A DNA stretch of 64,000 bases from Holophagaceae bacterium (GCA_016720465.1 JADKKO010000004.1:620001-684000), one strand, 5' to 3'. Shown: positions 26,029-34,916, numbered from the stretch's first letter. The notes: generated from the sequence alone by a model not told the origin. Program-made: numbers and translations.

Positions 26029-26754
26029 TTACTGCGGGGGCGCCCCGGCGGGTAGCTGCTCCGGAGTGGAGGCGCCCAGTTCGACCTCCTCTTCCCGGAG
26101 GGAGGTGGCATGGGGCGGGCCGAACTGGGCCCGCAGGATCACCGAGAACCGTGTCGTCCCATACTCTCCGGCTGCTTCGCGGCCTTCGAGGGCGATGGTG
26201 CCGGGACGGGGAGCGGGGCCGATGATGAGCACGGCATCTCCAGGATTCTGGGTGTTCTTCAGGGCCTTGAGGGAAGCGTCCGCCATCAGGAGTTGGATGG
26301 CTTCCGTTCCCGTGAGGGGACGGGCGCCGGACGTGCGCGACTCCAGGGCGATGGCCTCGGCCCTGGCCTGGACCTGGGCCCACTGGAACAGGAGGGCGTT
26401 GTCCCGGGCCCGGACCCGCTGGGAGAGCAGGGCGGGAATGGCGATGGCGCTGACGATGCCCACGAAGGGCAGCATCACCACCGGCAGGCAGAGGCCCACG
26501 ATGCCCAGGACGAGGCCCACATTGGTCGGCATGTCGTAGGTCTCGGGGTAGCTGCGGGCCAGCCGCTTGGCCTTGCTGGTCTTCACGATGGCGACGATGC
26601 CGAGGATGATCGCGATGGGAATGCCCACGCAGGTGAGGGCCAGCACGATGGCCAGGATGCCGCAGATGCGCCCGGCCTTGGCGCCGGGGGCCGGTCCCCT
26701 CATGGGCGGCTCGTCCGGATTCAGATAAGGGTTGAAGGAGGGTGCGCTGGCCAA
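26029..26754 (-). CDS. DUF4190-type membrane protein with pilin-like helix
   Basis: A 241-residue protein with a Pro-rich cytosolic N terminus, then two helices of the DUF4190 type (AGRICGILAIVLALTCVGIPIAI and NVGLVLGIVGLCLPVVML). Directly after comes VGIVSAIAIPALLSQRVRARDNA, which closely resembles the N-terminal helix of type IV pilins and pseudopilins. It lacks a prepilin peptidase site (no G before an FT or FS start), so processing is not expected. The C-terminal part (about 125-241) looks like a small soluble domain with a Pro/Ala tail. Function unknown. Confidence 0.65.
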   Translation of the reverse strand: MASAPSFNPYLNPDEPPMRGPAPGAKAGRICGILAIVLALTCVGIPIAIILGIVAIVKTSKAKRLARSYPETYDMPTNVGLVLGIVGLCLPVVMLPFVGIVSAIAIPALLSQRVRARDNALLFQWAQVQARAEAIALESRTSGARPLTGTEAIQLLMADASLKALKNTQNPGDAVLIIGPAPRPGTIALEGREAAGEYGTTRFSVILRAQFGPPHATSLREEEVELGASTPEQLPAGAPPQ

Positions 26755-26906
26755 GGGATCTCCCGGAATGCAATGCTTCCACCCTAAGCCGTTTCAGCTA
26801 AAAACCTGATCATTTCCTTGGGAGGCCGCAGGAGGGACCTGCCTTAACGACCCCCCTTCCCGGATTCTCCGGTTTGGCTAGACTTGAGGAACCTTTTTCG
26901 GAACCC

Positions 26907-27983
26907 ATGCAGCCTCGCCTGATCATCCGCGTCCACGCCGATCTCCGGTTGGGCCTTGGGCATGTGGCCCGGGCATTGGCCGTCGAGGAGGCCTGGCGGG
27001 CCCTGGGCGGGACCGTGACCATTGCCGCTTCCGGCGATGACCTGGCCCGCCGGGTGGGCTCCGGGCGGCATCCCTTCACCGGAGCCGAACTGCCCTGCGA
27101 GGCCTTGGATCTTGGCACCGCCTCCACTGCGCCGCTGCCGAAGGAGCTCCTGGCCAGCGCCAAGGTGGCCCTGCTGGACCTTTGGGACCTGGACCATGCC
27201 CAGATCGAAGCGTTCAGGCCCCTGAAGGTCGCGGTGATGGAGGACGACGGGGACGCGCACGAAAGCGCCGACCTGCTCTTCCAGCCCTTCCTGGAAGGCG
27301 TGGACTTCCCTGATCATCCGATGAAGCTCTTGAATGGGCGCAAAGTCAGGCCCTTCGAGGGCCAGCATGGGAATTGCCGGGTGCTCCGCGGCACCCGCTT
27401 CGCCGTGGTGGGCGGCACAGCCCTGGCGCTGAGGCCTAAGCGGCAACCCCTGCAGCCCCTGGCGGTGCACCGGCTGCTGGTGACCTTCGGCGGCAGCGAT
27501 GGCGCCGGGCTGGCCCAGCGGGCTTTCAAAGTGCTGGAGCGGCTGGTGCAGGAGGACCGGTGGCGCGGGACGTGCACGATCCTGGCGCCCGTCGCGATCC
27601 CGGACCAACCCTTTGCGGGGTGTTCGATCCACAAGAGCCTGCCGAACCTGACCCAATCGCTGCCGGACTATGACGCCCTCTGGTGCAGCGCAGGCGTTAC
27701 CTTGACCGAAGCCCTGTGCTTGGGGCTCCCGGTGGCCGCCTGGGGCCAGAACGAGCGGCAGCACCGCATCCTGGCGGACCTGGCCCAGGCCTCGGCCTGC
27801 TTCGACCTGGGCGTGGGGCCCGAGGCCGGCCTGGATATCACCACCAAGGCGCTCGAGCAGTGGTTGGGTCCCGAAGGCCAGGACAGCCGCAACGAGCAGA
27901 GCCGCGATGGCCGGTCCCTGGTGGATGGCCTGGGAGCCTCACGCATCGCCCAGGAATTATGGGTCTTGAGCGGTGGGCTTTAA
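26907..27983 (+). CDS. PseG/SpsG-like GT-B fold protein
   Basis: About 358 residues from ATG 26907, preceded by GGAA; a TTG at 26874 is a weaker start. The N terminus IIRVHADLRLGLGHVARALAVE matches the GxGHxxRxLALA region of PseG (UDP-sugar hydrolase of pseudaminic-acid synthesis) and SpsG. The C-terminal half has LLVTFGGSDGAGLAQRAF and the nucleotide-binding loop CSAGVTLTEALCLGLPVAAW followed by NERQ. No other pseudaminic-acid or flagellin glycosylation genes are in the window, so the exact sugar substrate is uncertain. Confidence 0.7.
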   Translation: MQPRLIIRVHADLRLGLGHVARALAVEEAWRALGGTVTIAASGDDLARRVGSGRHPFTGAELPCEALDLGTASTAPLPKELLASAKVALLDLWDLDHAQIEAFRPLKVAVMEDDGDAHESADLLFQPFLEGVDFPDHPMKLLNGRKVRPFEGQHGNCRVLRGTRFAVVGGTALALRPKRQPLQPLAVHRLLVTFGGSDGAGLAQRAFKVLERLVQEDRWRGTCTILAPVAIPDQPFAGCSIHKSLPNLTQSLPDYDALWCSAGVTLTEALCLGLPVAAWGQNERQHRILADLAQASACFDLGVGPEAGLDITTKALEQWLGPEGQDSRNEQSRDGRSLVDGLGASRIAQELWVLSGGL

Positions 27984-28046
27984 TCGCGGGCCATGGATGC
28001 CCGCGGCCTCCAGCCAGCCGACTGCCGCCCGGAGTGAAATCTCTCC

Positions 28047-28075
28047 TTGACCCTTGTTGTTACAAGCGATAATCT
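28047..28075 (+). promoter_or_regulatory. Sigma-70-like promoter for the rplM operon
   Basis: TTGACC at 28047-28052 and TAATCT at 28070-28075 are separated by 17 bases, in an AT-rich patch before rplM. A leader of about 80 bases would precede the ATG at 28162. The match to the consensus is visible; use as the promoter is inference. Confidence 0.6.
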
Positions 28076-28161
28076 CATTTTCCTGCCTTCCCGCCGATCG
28101 GACGATTAGTGGGTTTGCCTGGATGCGTTGTCGTTGAAGGATTGTTGATTCGGAGCAGCAA

Positions 28162-28599
28162 ATGAGCACCTATTTCCCTAAGGGCCAAGAAATCAAGCGC
28201 AAGTGGTTCCTGGTGGACGCCACCGGGCTGACCGTGGGCCGTCTTTCCTCGGCCGTGGCCGAAGTGCTTTCGGGCAAGAACAAACCCACCTGGACCCCCT
28301 TCCTGGACACCGGCGACCATGTGGTGGTGATCAATGCCGCCAAGGCCGTGCTGACGGGCAAGAAGACCACGCAGAAGATTTATCGCCGCGTCATGACCAC
28401 CCGCCCGGGCGCCATGAAGGAGACCCGCGCCGACGTCATGCAGAAGACCTTCCCCAGCCGCATCATCGAGTCCGCCGTGAAGGGCATGCTGCCCAAGGGC
28501 CCCCTGGGCCGGGCCATGTACCGCAAGCTCAAAGTCTACGAAGGCCCCGACCACCAGCAGGCGGCCCAATCCCCGGAACCCATGCAGATCAAACTCTAA
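28162..28599 (+). CDS. rplM: 50S ribosomal protein L13
   Basis: A 145-residue large-subunit protein, normal length. Typical L13 blocks are KWFLVDATGLTVGRLSS, the repeated-looking GDHVVVINAAKAVLTGKK, YRRVMTTRPGAMKE and VKGMLPKGPLGRAMYRKLKVYEGP with a final HQQAAQ. The ATG at 28162 follows CGGAGCAGCAA. It is the first gene of a ribosomal block with rpsI 33 bases downstream, the usual L13-S9 pairing, and it sits behind a clear sigma-70-like promoter. Confidence 0.98.
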   Translation: MSTYFPKGQEIKRKWFLVDATGLTVGRLSSAVAEVLSGKNKPTWTPFLDTGDHVVVINAAKAVLTGKKTTQKIYRRVMTTRPGAMKETRADVMQKTFPSRIIESAVKGMLPKGPLGRAMYRKLKVYEGPDHQQAAQSPEPMQIKL

Positions 28600-28632
28600 G
28601 CTCCAGACCCCAGAAAATTCGTCGAGGGAAAC

Positions 28633-29025
28633 ATGGCAATCAACCAGTACTACGGAACAGGCCGACGCAAAACCGCCGCTTCGCGCGTGTTCCTCCGCCC
28701 CGGCACCGGCAAGATCAGCGTCAACGGCCGCACGCTTGAGGATTTCTTCCCCAACGCCGTGCTCCGCATGATGGTGCACCAGGCGCTGGTGCTGAGCGAC
28801 ATGGACGGCAAGTGGGACATGCACATCACCGTGAGCGGCGGCGGTTCCGCCGGCCAGGCCTCGGCCATCCGCCTGGGCGTTTCCCGCGCGCTGCTGGTCT
28901 ACAACGAGCAGTTGAAGGGCCTTCTCCGCGCCGCAGGCCTCCTGACCCGCGATCCCCGCATGAAGGAACGCAAGAAGCCCGGCCAGAAGGCCGCCCGCAG
29001 GCGCTTCCAGTACAGCAAGCGCTAA
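28633..29025 (+). CDS. rpsI: 30S ribosomal protein S9
   Basis: A 130-residue small-subunit protein. YYGTGRRKTAASRVFLRPG at the N terminus, SGGGSAGQASAIRLGVSRAL in the middle and the basic C-terminal tail KKPGQKAARRRFQYSKR, whose last residues reach the P-site tRNA, are diagnostic. It follows rplM closely, and the gap to rpsB contains two perfect hairpins. Confidence 0.98.
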   Translation: MAINQYYGTGRRKTAASRVFLRPGTGKISVNGRTLEDFFPNAVLRMMVHQALVLSDMDGKWDMHITVSGGGSAGQASAIRLGVSRALLVYNEQLKGLLRAAGLLTRDPRMKERKKPGQKAARRRFQYSKR

Positions 29026-29050
29026 TACCCTCAAAGGTCTTTTCCAACCG

Positions 29051-29105
29051 ACGGGGAGACAGGATCTCCCCGTTCGCGTGTCACGGGTTCCGGATTTCCG
29101 GAACC
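29051..29105 (+). promoter_or_regulatory. Two perfect hairpins in the rpsI-rpsB gap (rpsB leader candidate)
   Basis: Hairpin 1 has 9-bp arms ACGGGGAGA (29051-29059) and 29065-29073 with a five-base loop. Hairpin 2 has 9-bp arms GGTTCCGGA (29086-29094) and 29097-29105 with a two-base loop. Neither is followed by a T-run, so intrinsic termination is unlikely. They lie 90-145 bases before rpsB and could form an S2-responsive leader or protect mRNA ends. Confidence 0.5.
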
Positions 29106-29196
29106 GATTCGGGTCCCCTCCCAGGAGGCCGGACCTTCATCCCCAACCGCGCCCCCTCCCCAAACGACGGGCCGCGCAACGATTGAGGAGGCCATC

Positions 29197-29952
29197 ATGG
29201 CTGCCATCCAAATGAAAGAACTGCTCGAAGCCGGCGTGCACTTCGGCCACCAGACCAAGCGCTGGAACCCGAAGATGAAGCCCTACATCTTCGGCGCCCG
29301 CAACAGCATCTACATCATCGACCTGCAGAAGACCCTGCGCCTGTGGAACACGGCCGCCAACTTCCTGACGAAGTCCGCCGCCGAGGGCAAGAGCTTCCTC
29401 TTCGTGGCCACCAAGCCCCAGGCCCAGGAGCTCATCGCGGAGCAGGCCGCCCGCTGCGGCGCCTTTTATGTGAACAACCGCTGGCTGGGCGGCATGCTCA
29501 CCAACTTCTCCACCATCAAGAAATCCTTGGAAAAGCTTCGTGAGATGGAAGCCATCCTGGCGGATCCCATCCGCAGCGCGGCCATGAGCAAGAAAGAGCA
29601 GCTCACCCTCACCCGCCACAAGGACAAGCTCGTGAGCGCCTTCTCCGGCATCCGCGACATGCGCAGCCTGCCCGACGTGGTCTTCGTCATTGATCCGAAC
29701 CGCGAGGACATCGCGGTCACGGAAGCCAACAAGATCGGCCTCAAGATCGTGGCCCTGGTGGACACCAACTGCGATCCCGACAAGATCGACTATGTGATCC
29801 CCGCCAACGACGACGCCATCCGCTCCATCCACCTGTTCAGCGAGCGCGTTGCCGACTCCATCCTCGAAGGCCGCCAGTCCTTCCAGGACAAGGGCGACAG
29901 CACCGCCATGAAGGAAATGATGGCGGAAAAGATGGAGCAGGAGGCCCAGTAG
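29197..29952 (+). CDS. rpsB: 30S ribosomal protein S2
   Basis: A 251-residue protein with standard S2 blocks: MKELLEAGVHFGHQTKRWNP, FGARNSIYIIDLQKT, FVATKPQAQELIAEQAARC, YVNNRWLGGMLTNFSTIKKS, LPDVVFVIDPNREDIAV and ALVDTNCDPDKIDYVIPAND. A GAGGAGG ribosome site precedes the ATG. It is followed 52 bases later by tsf, the conserved rpsB-tsf pair. The preceding gap of 171 bases contains two hairpins, suggesting separate control from rplM-rpsI. Confidence 0.98.
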   Translation: MAAIQMKELLEAGVHFGHQTKRWNPKMKPYIFGARNSIYIIDLQKTLRLWNTAANFLTKSAAEGKSFLFVATKPQAQELIAEQAARCGAFYVNNRWLGGMLTNFSTIKKSLEKLREMEAILADPIRSAAMSKKEQLTLTRHKDKLVSAFSGIRDMRSLPDVVFVIDPNREDIAVTEANKIGLKIVALVDTNCDPDKIDYVIPANDDAIRSIHLFSERVADSILEGRQSFQDKGDSTAMKEMMAEKMEQEAQ

Positions 29953-30004
29953 GGCGCCTGCGGATCCGCACCACCAGCACCTACAGGTAAATCCAGGAGA
30001 TAGC

Positions 30005-30664
30005 ATGGCGTATACAGCCCAGGACGTGAAAGCCCTTCGAGAGAAGACCGGCATCGGCATGATGGATTGCAAGAAGGCCTTGGAAGAGAGCAATGGCGAC
30101 ATGGAAGGCGCCATCGAGTACCTCCGCAAGAAGGGCCTCGCGGCTTCCGCCAAGAAGGCCGACCGCATCGCCAGCGAAGGCATCGTGGAGTCCTACATCC
30201 ACCCCGGCGGCCGCGTCGGCGTCATCGTCGAAGTGAACTCCGAGACCGACTTCGTGGCCCGCAATGAAGCTTTCCAGCGCATGGTCAAGGAAATCGCCAT
30301 GCACATCGCCGCCGCCGATCCGGCTCCGCGCTTCGTGACCAAGGAAGAAGTGACCCAGGACTTCCTGGAAACCGAAAAGCGCATCGCCACCGAGATGGCG
30401 CTGGCCACCGGCAAGCCCGCCAACATCGTGGAAAAGATCGTCGAAGGCAAGATGAACTCGATCTTCAAGGAAGTCTGCCTGCTGGAACAGCCCTTCATCA
30501 TGAACGGCGACCTCACGGTGCAGCAGTACCTGTCCCAGAAGACCGCCGAAATCGGCGAGAAGCTCAGCATCCGCCGGTTCACCAAGTACGTCCTCGGCGA
30601 GGGCCTGCAGAAACGCCAGGACGACTTCGCCGCCGAAGTGGCCGCCCAGGTGGCCGCGAAGTAG
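30005..30664 (+). CDS. tsf: Translation elongation factor Ts
   Basis: Guanine-nucleotide exchange factor for EF-Tu. The 219 residues are at the short end of the family. The N-terminal UBA-like module has VKALREKTGIGMMDCKKALEE and YLRKKGLAA. The core shows the EF-Tu-contact motif VNSETDFVARNE and a following MHIAAADPAP. A compact C-terminal region ends at AAQVAAK. AGGAGA lies just before the ATG. A strong intrinsic terminator follows the stop, separating tsf from pyrH. Confidence 0.97.
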   Translation: MAYTAQDVKALREKTGIGMMDCKKALEESNGDMEGAIEYLRKKGLAASAKKADRIASEGIVESYIHPGGRVGVIVEVNSETDFVARNEAFQRMVKEIAMHIAAADPAPRFVTKEEVTQDFLETEKRIATEMALATGKPANIVEKIVEGKMNSIFKEVCLLEQPFIMNGDLTVQQYLSQKTAEIGEKLSIRRFTKYVLGEGLQKRQDDFAAEVAAQVAAK

Positions 30665-30684
30665 TTCCGCCGCTCCAGCCAATC

Positions 30685-30714
30685 AAAAGGGCGGCCTTCG
30701 TGCCGCCCTTTTTT
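30685..30714 (+). terminator. Intrinsic terminator after tsf
   Basis: An 11-bp stem AAAAGGGCGGC (30685-30695) pairs with 30702-30712 across a six-base loop, and the stem runs into six T residues. It is the clearest Rho-independent terminator in the window and ends the rpsB-tsf transcript. Confidence 0.9.
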
Positions 30715-30801
30715 CAGCCAGTCAGTTGTAGGCTGATGAAAGTATTTTCGACCACGGTTCATCGCTCATTTCCACCGCCCGCCGCCCGCCCGGAGCTCCC
30801 C

Positions 30802-31506
30802 ATGAAATACAAGCGCATCCTGCTCAAGCTGTCCGGCGAGGCCCTGATGGGCGAATTGAAGGGCGGCATCGACCCCGATGTGGTCCAGATGATCGCCGAG
30901 CAGGTGAAGGCCATCCGCGAATTGAATGTGGATGTGGGCCTGGTCATCGGCGGCGGCAACATCTTCCGCGGCGTGGCCGGCGCCACCAAGGGCATGGACC
31001 GCGTCACCGCCGACCACATGGGCATGCTCGCCACCATGATCAACGCCCTGGCATTGCAAGACGCCCTGGAACACAACCATGTCCAGACCCGGGTCCTCAG
31101 CGGCATGGAGATGCCGCGCATCTCGGAGAACTACATCCGCCGCCGCGCGGTCCGCCATCTCGAAAAGGGCCGCGTGGTGATCTTCGGCAGCGGCACGGGC
31201 AACCCGTATTTCAGCACCGACACCGCCGCGGCGCTCCGGGCCAACGAGATCAACGCCGAAGTGGTGATGAAGGCCACGAATGTGGATGGCGTCTACAACA
31301 GCGATCCCAAAAAGGATCCCAATGCCGTCAAGTTCGACCACGTCAGCCACCAGGAATGCCTGGAGAAGGGCCTCCAGGTCATGGACGCCGCCGCCATCGC
31401 CCTCTGCATGGACAACAAACTGCCCATCCTGGTCTTCAACATGATGAAGCCCGGCAACCTCATTTCCGCCGTCATGGGCGAGGTGGTCGGAACGCTGGTG
31501 AGCTGA
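30802..31506 (+). CDS. pyrH: UMP kinase
   Basis: Bacterial UMP kinase of the amino-acid-kinase fold, phosphorylating UMP to UDP. The ATG at 30802 gives 234 residues, the family length; the upstream open frame is not similar. Motifs are YKRILLKLSGEALMG, VGLVIGGGNIFRGV, DHMGMLATMINALALQDALE, FGSGTGNPYFSTDTAAALRA and NVDGVYNSDPKKDPNA. It is separated from tsf by a terminator, and frr, the usual next gene, is absent. A period-7 repeat element follows and the next genes converge on it. Confidence 0.97.
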   Translation: MKYKRILLKLSGEALMGELKGGIDPDVVQMIAEQVKAIRELNVDVGLVIGGGNIFRGVAGATKGMDRVTADHMGMLATMINALALQDALEHNHVQTRVLSGMEMPRISENYIRRRAVRHLEKGRVVIFGSGTGNPYFSTDTAAALRANEINAEVVMKATNVDGVYNSDPKKDPNAVKFDHVSHQECLEKGLQVMDAAAIALCMDNKLPILVFNMMKPGNLISAVMGEVVGTLVS

Positions 31507-31513
31507 GGGCGAT

Positions 31514-31641
31514 GAGCTGTCGGCTATCAGCCATCAGCCATGGGCTTTTTGTGGAGGCGGCCGAAGGCCGCGACTTTACTGATGGCGAGCCGGAGGCGCT
31601 TCCAAATTTGCTGATGGCTGATGGCTCATAGCAGATAGCCC
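31514..31641. repeat. Period-7 element C between convergent pyrH and rseP
   Basis: The left array (31514-31546) has about five heptamers of CAGCCAT/CGGCTAT type. The right array (31610-31641) has reverse-complement heptamers such as GCTGATG and GCTCATA. The core between them includes a hairpin GCGGCC-GAA-GGCCGC. Core words such as TGGAGGCG and TTTA(C/G)T are shared with element B, and CTTCCAAAT resembles the core of element A. Confidence 0.85.
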
Positions 31642-31642
31642 T

Positions 31643-32788
31643 TCAGTGCTTCAACCGCCAGATATCCAAGGCGAAAACAAGCACCATCAGCGAGGCCAGC
31701 AGTAGGAAGCCGCCGGTGAGGATGCGCTCTTTCACCGAGATGCTCAGATCCTTGCCCCGGATGCGCTCGAAGCCCAGCATGGCGACGTGGCCGCCGTCTA
31801 GGAAGGGGATGGGCAGGGCGTTCAACACGGCGAGGTTGATGGAGAGCAGCGCGCAGAGGGACAGGAAGTTCCGCCAGCCGGATTTGGCTGCCTGGCTGCC
31901 GATCCGGGCGATGGCGATGGGGCCGCCCAGCTCCTTGATGTTGGCCCGGAAGGTCAGCAGCCTCACATAGTCGCCGGTGATGCGCCAGGTGGCGATGGCA
32001 GTCCCTTTGGAGGCAAGCAGGAAGGCAGGACCGGCGTCCCTCACGGAGAGGGGGCGCCAGGCAATGGGTGTCCGGTCGACTTCAGGCAGGAAACCGACTT
32101 TCCCTCTCCCGCCTTCGTTGGCTGGAACCAGGTCCAGGGTTTGGGCAGCGCCGCCCCGTAGGATCTGGAAGGGCGTGTGGACCTCCGGGCGGGCCTGGAT
32201 ATAGGGAATGATGTCCCGTTCCCAGTCAGCATCCTTCAGGGGTTTCTCGCCGATGGCCAGGATTTCGTCGCCGACCTTCAATCCACCGCTCTCTGCCCGG
32301 GATTGAGGCACGACTTGGATCACGGTCCAGCGCGACTGGAACTGGGCCACGCGCGCCTGGTCCAGGTTCAGGGCGAAGAGCAGGACCACCGCCGTGGCCA
32401 GGTTGAAGATGATGCCGCCGGAATAGAAGAGCATCCGCTTCCAGGTGGGCTGCGACAGGAATCCGTTGGGATCGTCGGCGTTGGGGTCCTCGTCGTTGTA
32501 GCCCATCAGCTTCACGTACCCGCCCAGGGGCAGCGCCGAGAGGCGCACATCCGTCTCGCGCCACTTGAAGCCGACCAGCCTGGGGCCGAAGCCCAAGGAA
32601 AAAACTTCCACCGGAAGCTTCATCCATTTGGCCACGAGAAAATGCCCCAGCTCATGCAGGAAGATGAGTCCCCCGAGCATGATCACGGGGCCCCAAAAGC
32701 CGACGCCTGGCCAAGCAAGGCTGAAAACGATTATCGAAGGTGCGAGGTAGAGCAGACGCTTCATCAAGGATCCAGGAATCTGGATCAC
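31643..32788 (-). CDS. rseP: Site-2 protease RseP family, membrane zinc metalloprotease
   Basis: A 381-residue intramembrane protease. The zinc motif HExxH is in GGLIFLHELGHFLVAKW, LPLGGYVKLMG follows, one PDZ domain lies around residues 160-220 (RAESGGLKVGDEILAIGEKPL), and the second zinc-ligand region LNALPIPFLDGGHV lies near the C terminus. It cleaves anti-sigma factors or signal-peptide remnants. The GTG at 32788 overlaps the dxr stop; ATG 32764 is an alternative. It ends the uppS-cdsA-dxr-rseP operon. Confidence 0.93.
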   Translation of the reverse strand: MIQIPGSLMKRLLYLAPSIIVFSLAWPGVGFWGPVIMLGGLIFLHELGHFLVAKWMKLPVEVFSLGFGPRLVGFKWRETDVRLSALPLGGYVKLMGYNDEDPNADDPNGFLSQPTWKRMLFYSGGIIFNLATAVVLLFALNLDQARVAQFQSRWTVIQVVPQSRAESGGLKVGDEILAIGEKPLKDADWERDIIPYIQARPEVHTPFQILRGGAAQTLDLVPANEGGRGKVGFLPEVDRTPIAWRPLSVRDAGPAFLLASKGTAIATWRITGDYVRLLTFRANIKELGGPIAIARIGSQAAKSGWRNFLSLCALLSINLAVLNALPIPFLDGGHVAMLGFERIRGKDLSISVKERILTGGFLLLASLMVLVFALDIWRLKH

Positions 32789-33951
32789 TTCAGCGCGATC
32801 CAGGACCTAGCATTGTCTCGCGCATTTCGATCCGCGGCCAGCACTGCCTCAAGACTGCCAGCAGCCTCCGAAGGAATCCGCGCCATGACCTCGGCATTGC
32901 AGGCCTGGATATCCCAAAAACCGATGCGGCCTTCCAGGAAGGCGGCGACGGCCACTTCGTTGGCGGCATTGAGAACCGTCGGCGCGGTGCCCCCGGCGCG
33001 GAGGGCTGCGTAGGCCAGGCCCAGGCAGGGGAATCGCTCCAGATCCGGCGCCTCGAAGGTCCACGACCGGGATTCCGCCCAGTCATAGCAGGGCACCGGG
33101 CCCGGCACATTGTCCGGGAAGAGCAGGGTGTACTGGATGGGCAGCTTCATGTCGTTGGCGGAAACCTGCAACTGGTAGGTGCCATCCCGGAAACCGACCA
33201 TGGCGTGCACCTGGCTTTGGGGGTGGACGGTCACCGCGATCTGGTCCGCCGAAAGGCCGAACAGCACCGAGGCCTCGATGACTTCCAGGCCCTTGTTCAT
33301 GAGCGTCGCCGAATCGATGGTGATTTTAGGGCCCATTTTCCAGGTGGGGTGGTTCAGGGCTTCATCCCGCGTGGCGGCCTGGATCCTGGCCATGGTCCAT
33401 TCCCGGAACGGCCCGCCGCTGGCCGTGATGCGGACTTCCCGGATGCTTCCGGGGGCGCGGGCCTCCAGCAGCTGGTGCAGCGCGGCATGTTCGGAATCGA
33501 CGGGCAGCAATTCGCCGCCCCCCGCTTCCATGGCGGCGCGCATCAGCGTTCCGCCCACCACCAGGGATTCCTTGTTGGCCACGCAGACCCGGTGGCCGGC
33601 CCGCAGCGCGGCCTCGGTGCTCTGCAAGCCCGCAGCCCCCACCACCGCCGCCACGACGGTATCCACGTCCGGGTGCAGCGCGCAGGCGAGAAGGCCTTCG
33701 GGGCCGGAATGGATCTCCGGTGAATACCCGAGGGCCGTCCGGAGCCAGGCCGCGTCCCTGGGATTGCCCACGGACACGCACGCAGGCTTGAACCGCTCGC
33801 ACTGCATGCGCAGCAGTTCGCGATTGCGCCCGGCGGCGAGCGCGACGATGGACAGGCGCTCCCGGTGGGCCGCCACGACCTCGAGGGTGGAGGTTCCGAT
33901 GGAACCGGTGGATCCCAGAATGGCAATGCGCCGGGTGGCCCCCGCCATCAC
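32785..33951 (-). CDS. dxr: 1-deoxy-D-xylulose-5-phosphate reductoisomerase
   Basis: First committed enzyme of the non-mevalonate isoprenoid (MEP) pathway. In 388 residues it shows the NADPH site RIAILGSTGSIGTSTLEVV, ALANKESLVVGG-type sequence (CVANKESLVVGGTLM), the metal and substrate site PVDSEHAALHQLL, ITASGGPFREW, HPTWKMGPKITIDSATLMNKG and the C-terminal NAANEVAVAAFL. It overlaps cdsA by four bases upstream and rseP downstream, so translation is probably coupled. Confidence 0.97.
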   Translation of the reverse strand: MMAGATRRIAILGSTGSIGTSTLEVVAAHRERLSIVALAAGRNRELLRMQCERFKPACVSVGNPRDAAWLRTALGYSPEIHSGPEGLLACALHPDVDTVVAAVVGAAGLQSTEAALRAGHRVCVANKESLVVGGTLMRAAMEAGGGELLPVDSEHAALHQLLEARAPGSIREVRITASGGPFREWTMARIQAATRDEALNHPTWKMGPKITIDSATLMNKGLEVIEASVLFGLSADQIAVTVHPQSQVHAMVGFRDGTYQLQVSANDMKLPIQYTLLFPDNVPGPVPCYDWAESRSWTFEAPDLERFPCLGLAYAALRAGGTAPTVLNAANEVAVAAFLEGRIGFWDIQACNAEVMARIPSEAAGSLEAVLAADRNARDNARSWIALK

Positions 33952-34916
33952 CCGAGCCCATGCACGTAGTGCACGTAGGCGAACAGCGCGGGGGCGGCGA
34001 AGACCAGGCTGTCCACGCGGTCCAGCATCCCGCCGTGGCCGGGAATGCCCATGCCGATGTTGCTGTCCTTCACCCCGGCGCTGCGCTTCCAGGTGCTTTC
34101 CACCAGGTCCCCTAGCTGGCCCATGGTGCCGAGCAGCAGGCCCAGCGCCACCACGTCCACCGGGGACCAGTCGGGGCAGACCGTCGCCTTCATGAGCCAG
34201 GCGCCTAACACGTTGCCGAGATAGTTGCCTGCCAGGCCCTCCCAGGATTTCTTGGGGCTCACCTTGGGCGCCAATTTATGGCGGCCGAAGAGGCTGCCGA
34301 TGAAATATGCCCCGGTGTCCCCGAGCCAGGTGATGACGTAGAGGGCCAGCACCATCCGCCCTCCGGTGTTGGTGACCGTGCTGGATCCCAGCATGAAAAG
34401 CCGCTGCTGGAAACCCAGGCCTAGGCCCAGGTACAGCGCGCCCATCCAGGTGATGGCCTGGCTCGGCAGGGCCTGCTCCATTTTCTGGTCGAAGAAAAGG
34501 GCGCCGAAGTGGATGAACCCGATGCCGAACGCCATCACGAGCCACAGGGGCAGCAGGTCAGGATCCAAGGGCCGATCGCCGATGGGCGCCCGGGCCGCCA
34601 GGAAGAAATGCATCAGCAGCAGCCAGGCCACCGCGGTGCCGGCGTAGAGGGAAGGATTGAATCCCATCTTCCGGCCCATGAGGGTCAGTTCGCGCACTCC
34701 CGCGAAGATCGAGACGCCCATCAGGCAGAAATACGCCAGGTTGCCCCAGGTGGTGCCGCCGCCCCAGTAAAGCAGGCTCAGGAAGAACACCGCGAAAACA
34801 AGGGCAGTGGAGATCCGCAGGACCATATTCCTGCGGTCGAAGGCGGGCCTCGCCGGGGCCGGAATCGCGGCCGGCGCCGTCATGGGGGCGGTGTGGGGGG
34901 CTTTGTATTTCGTCAT
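33948..34916 (-). CDS. cdsA: Phosphatidate cytidylyltransferase
   Basis: Makes CDP-diacylglycerol for phospholipid synthesis. The start at ATG 34916 gives 322 residues; the upstream frame lacks hydrophobic character. After a Pro/Ala-rich N terminus come about eight membrane helices. The family signature is visible as PKKSWEGLAGNYLGNVLGA and SAGVKDSNIGMGIPGHGGMLDRVDS, where the Lys-Asp and terminal Asp residues bind metal and CTP. It lies between uppS and dxr, as in many bacteria. Confidence 0.93.
   Translation of the reverse strand: MTKYKAPHTAPMTAPAAIPAPARPAFDRRNMVLRISTALVFAVFFLSLLYWGGGTTWGNLAYFCLMGVSIFAGVRELTLMGRKMGFNPSLYAGTAVAWLLLMHFFLAARAPIGDRPLDPDLLPLWLVMAFGIGFIHFGALFFDQKMEQALPSQAITWMGALYLGLGLGFQQRLFMLGSSTVTNTGGRMVLALYVITWLGDTGAYFIGSLFGRHKLAPKVSPKKSWEGLAGNYLGNVLGAWLMKATVCPDWSPVDVVALGLLLGTMGQLGDLVESTWKRSAGVKDSNIGMGIPGHGGMLDRVDSLVFAAPALFAYVHYVHGLG

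Noticed and set aside
30802..31506. Expecting frr immediately after pyrH
   Set aside because: No ribosome-recycling-factor frame exists on either strand between pyrH and rseP; the gap holds only a repeat element.
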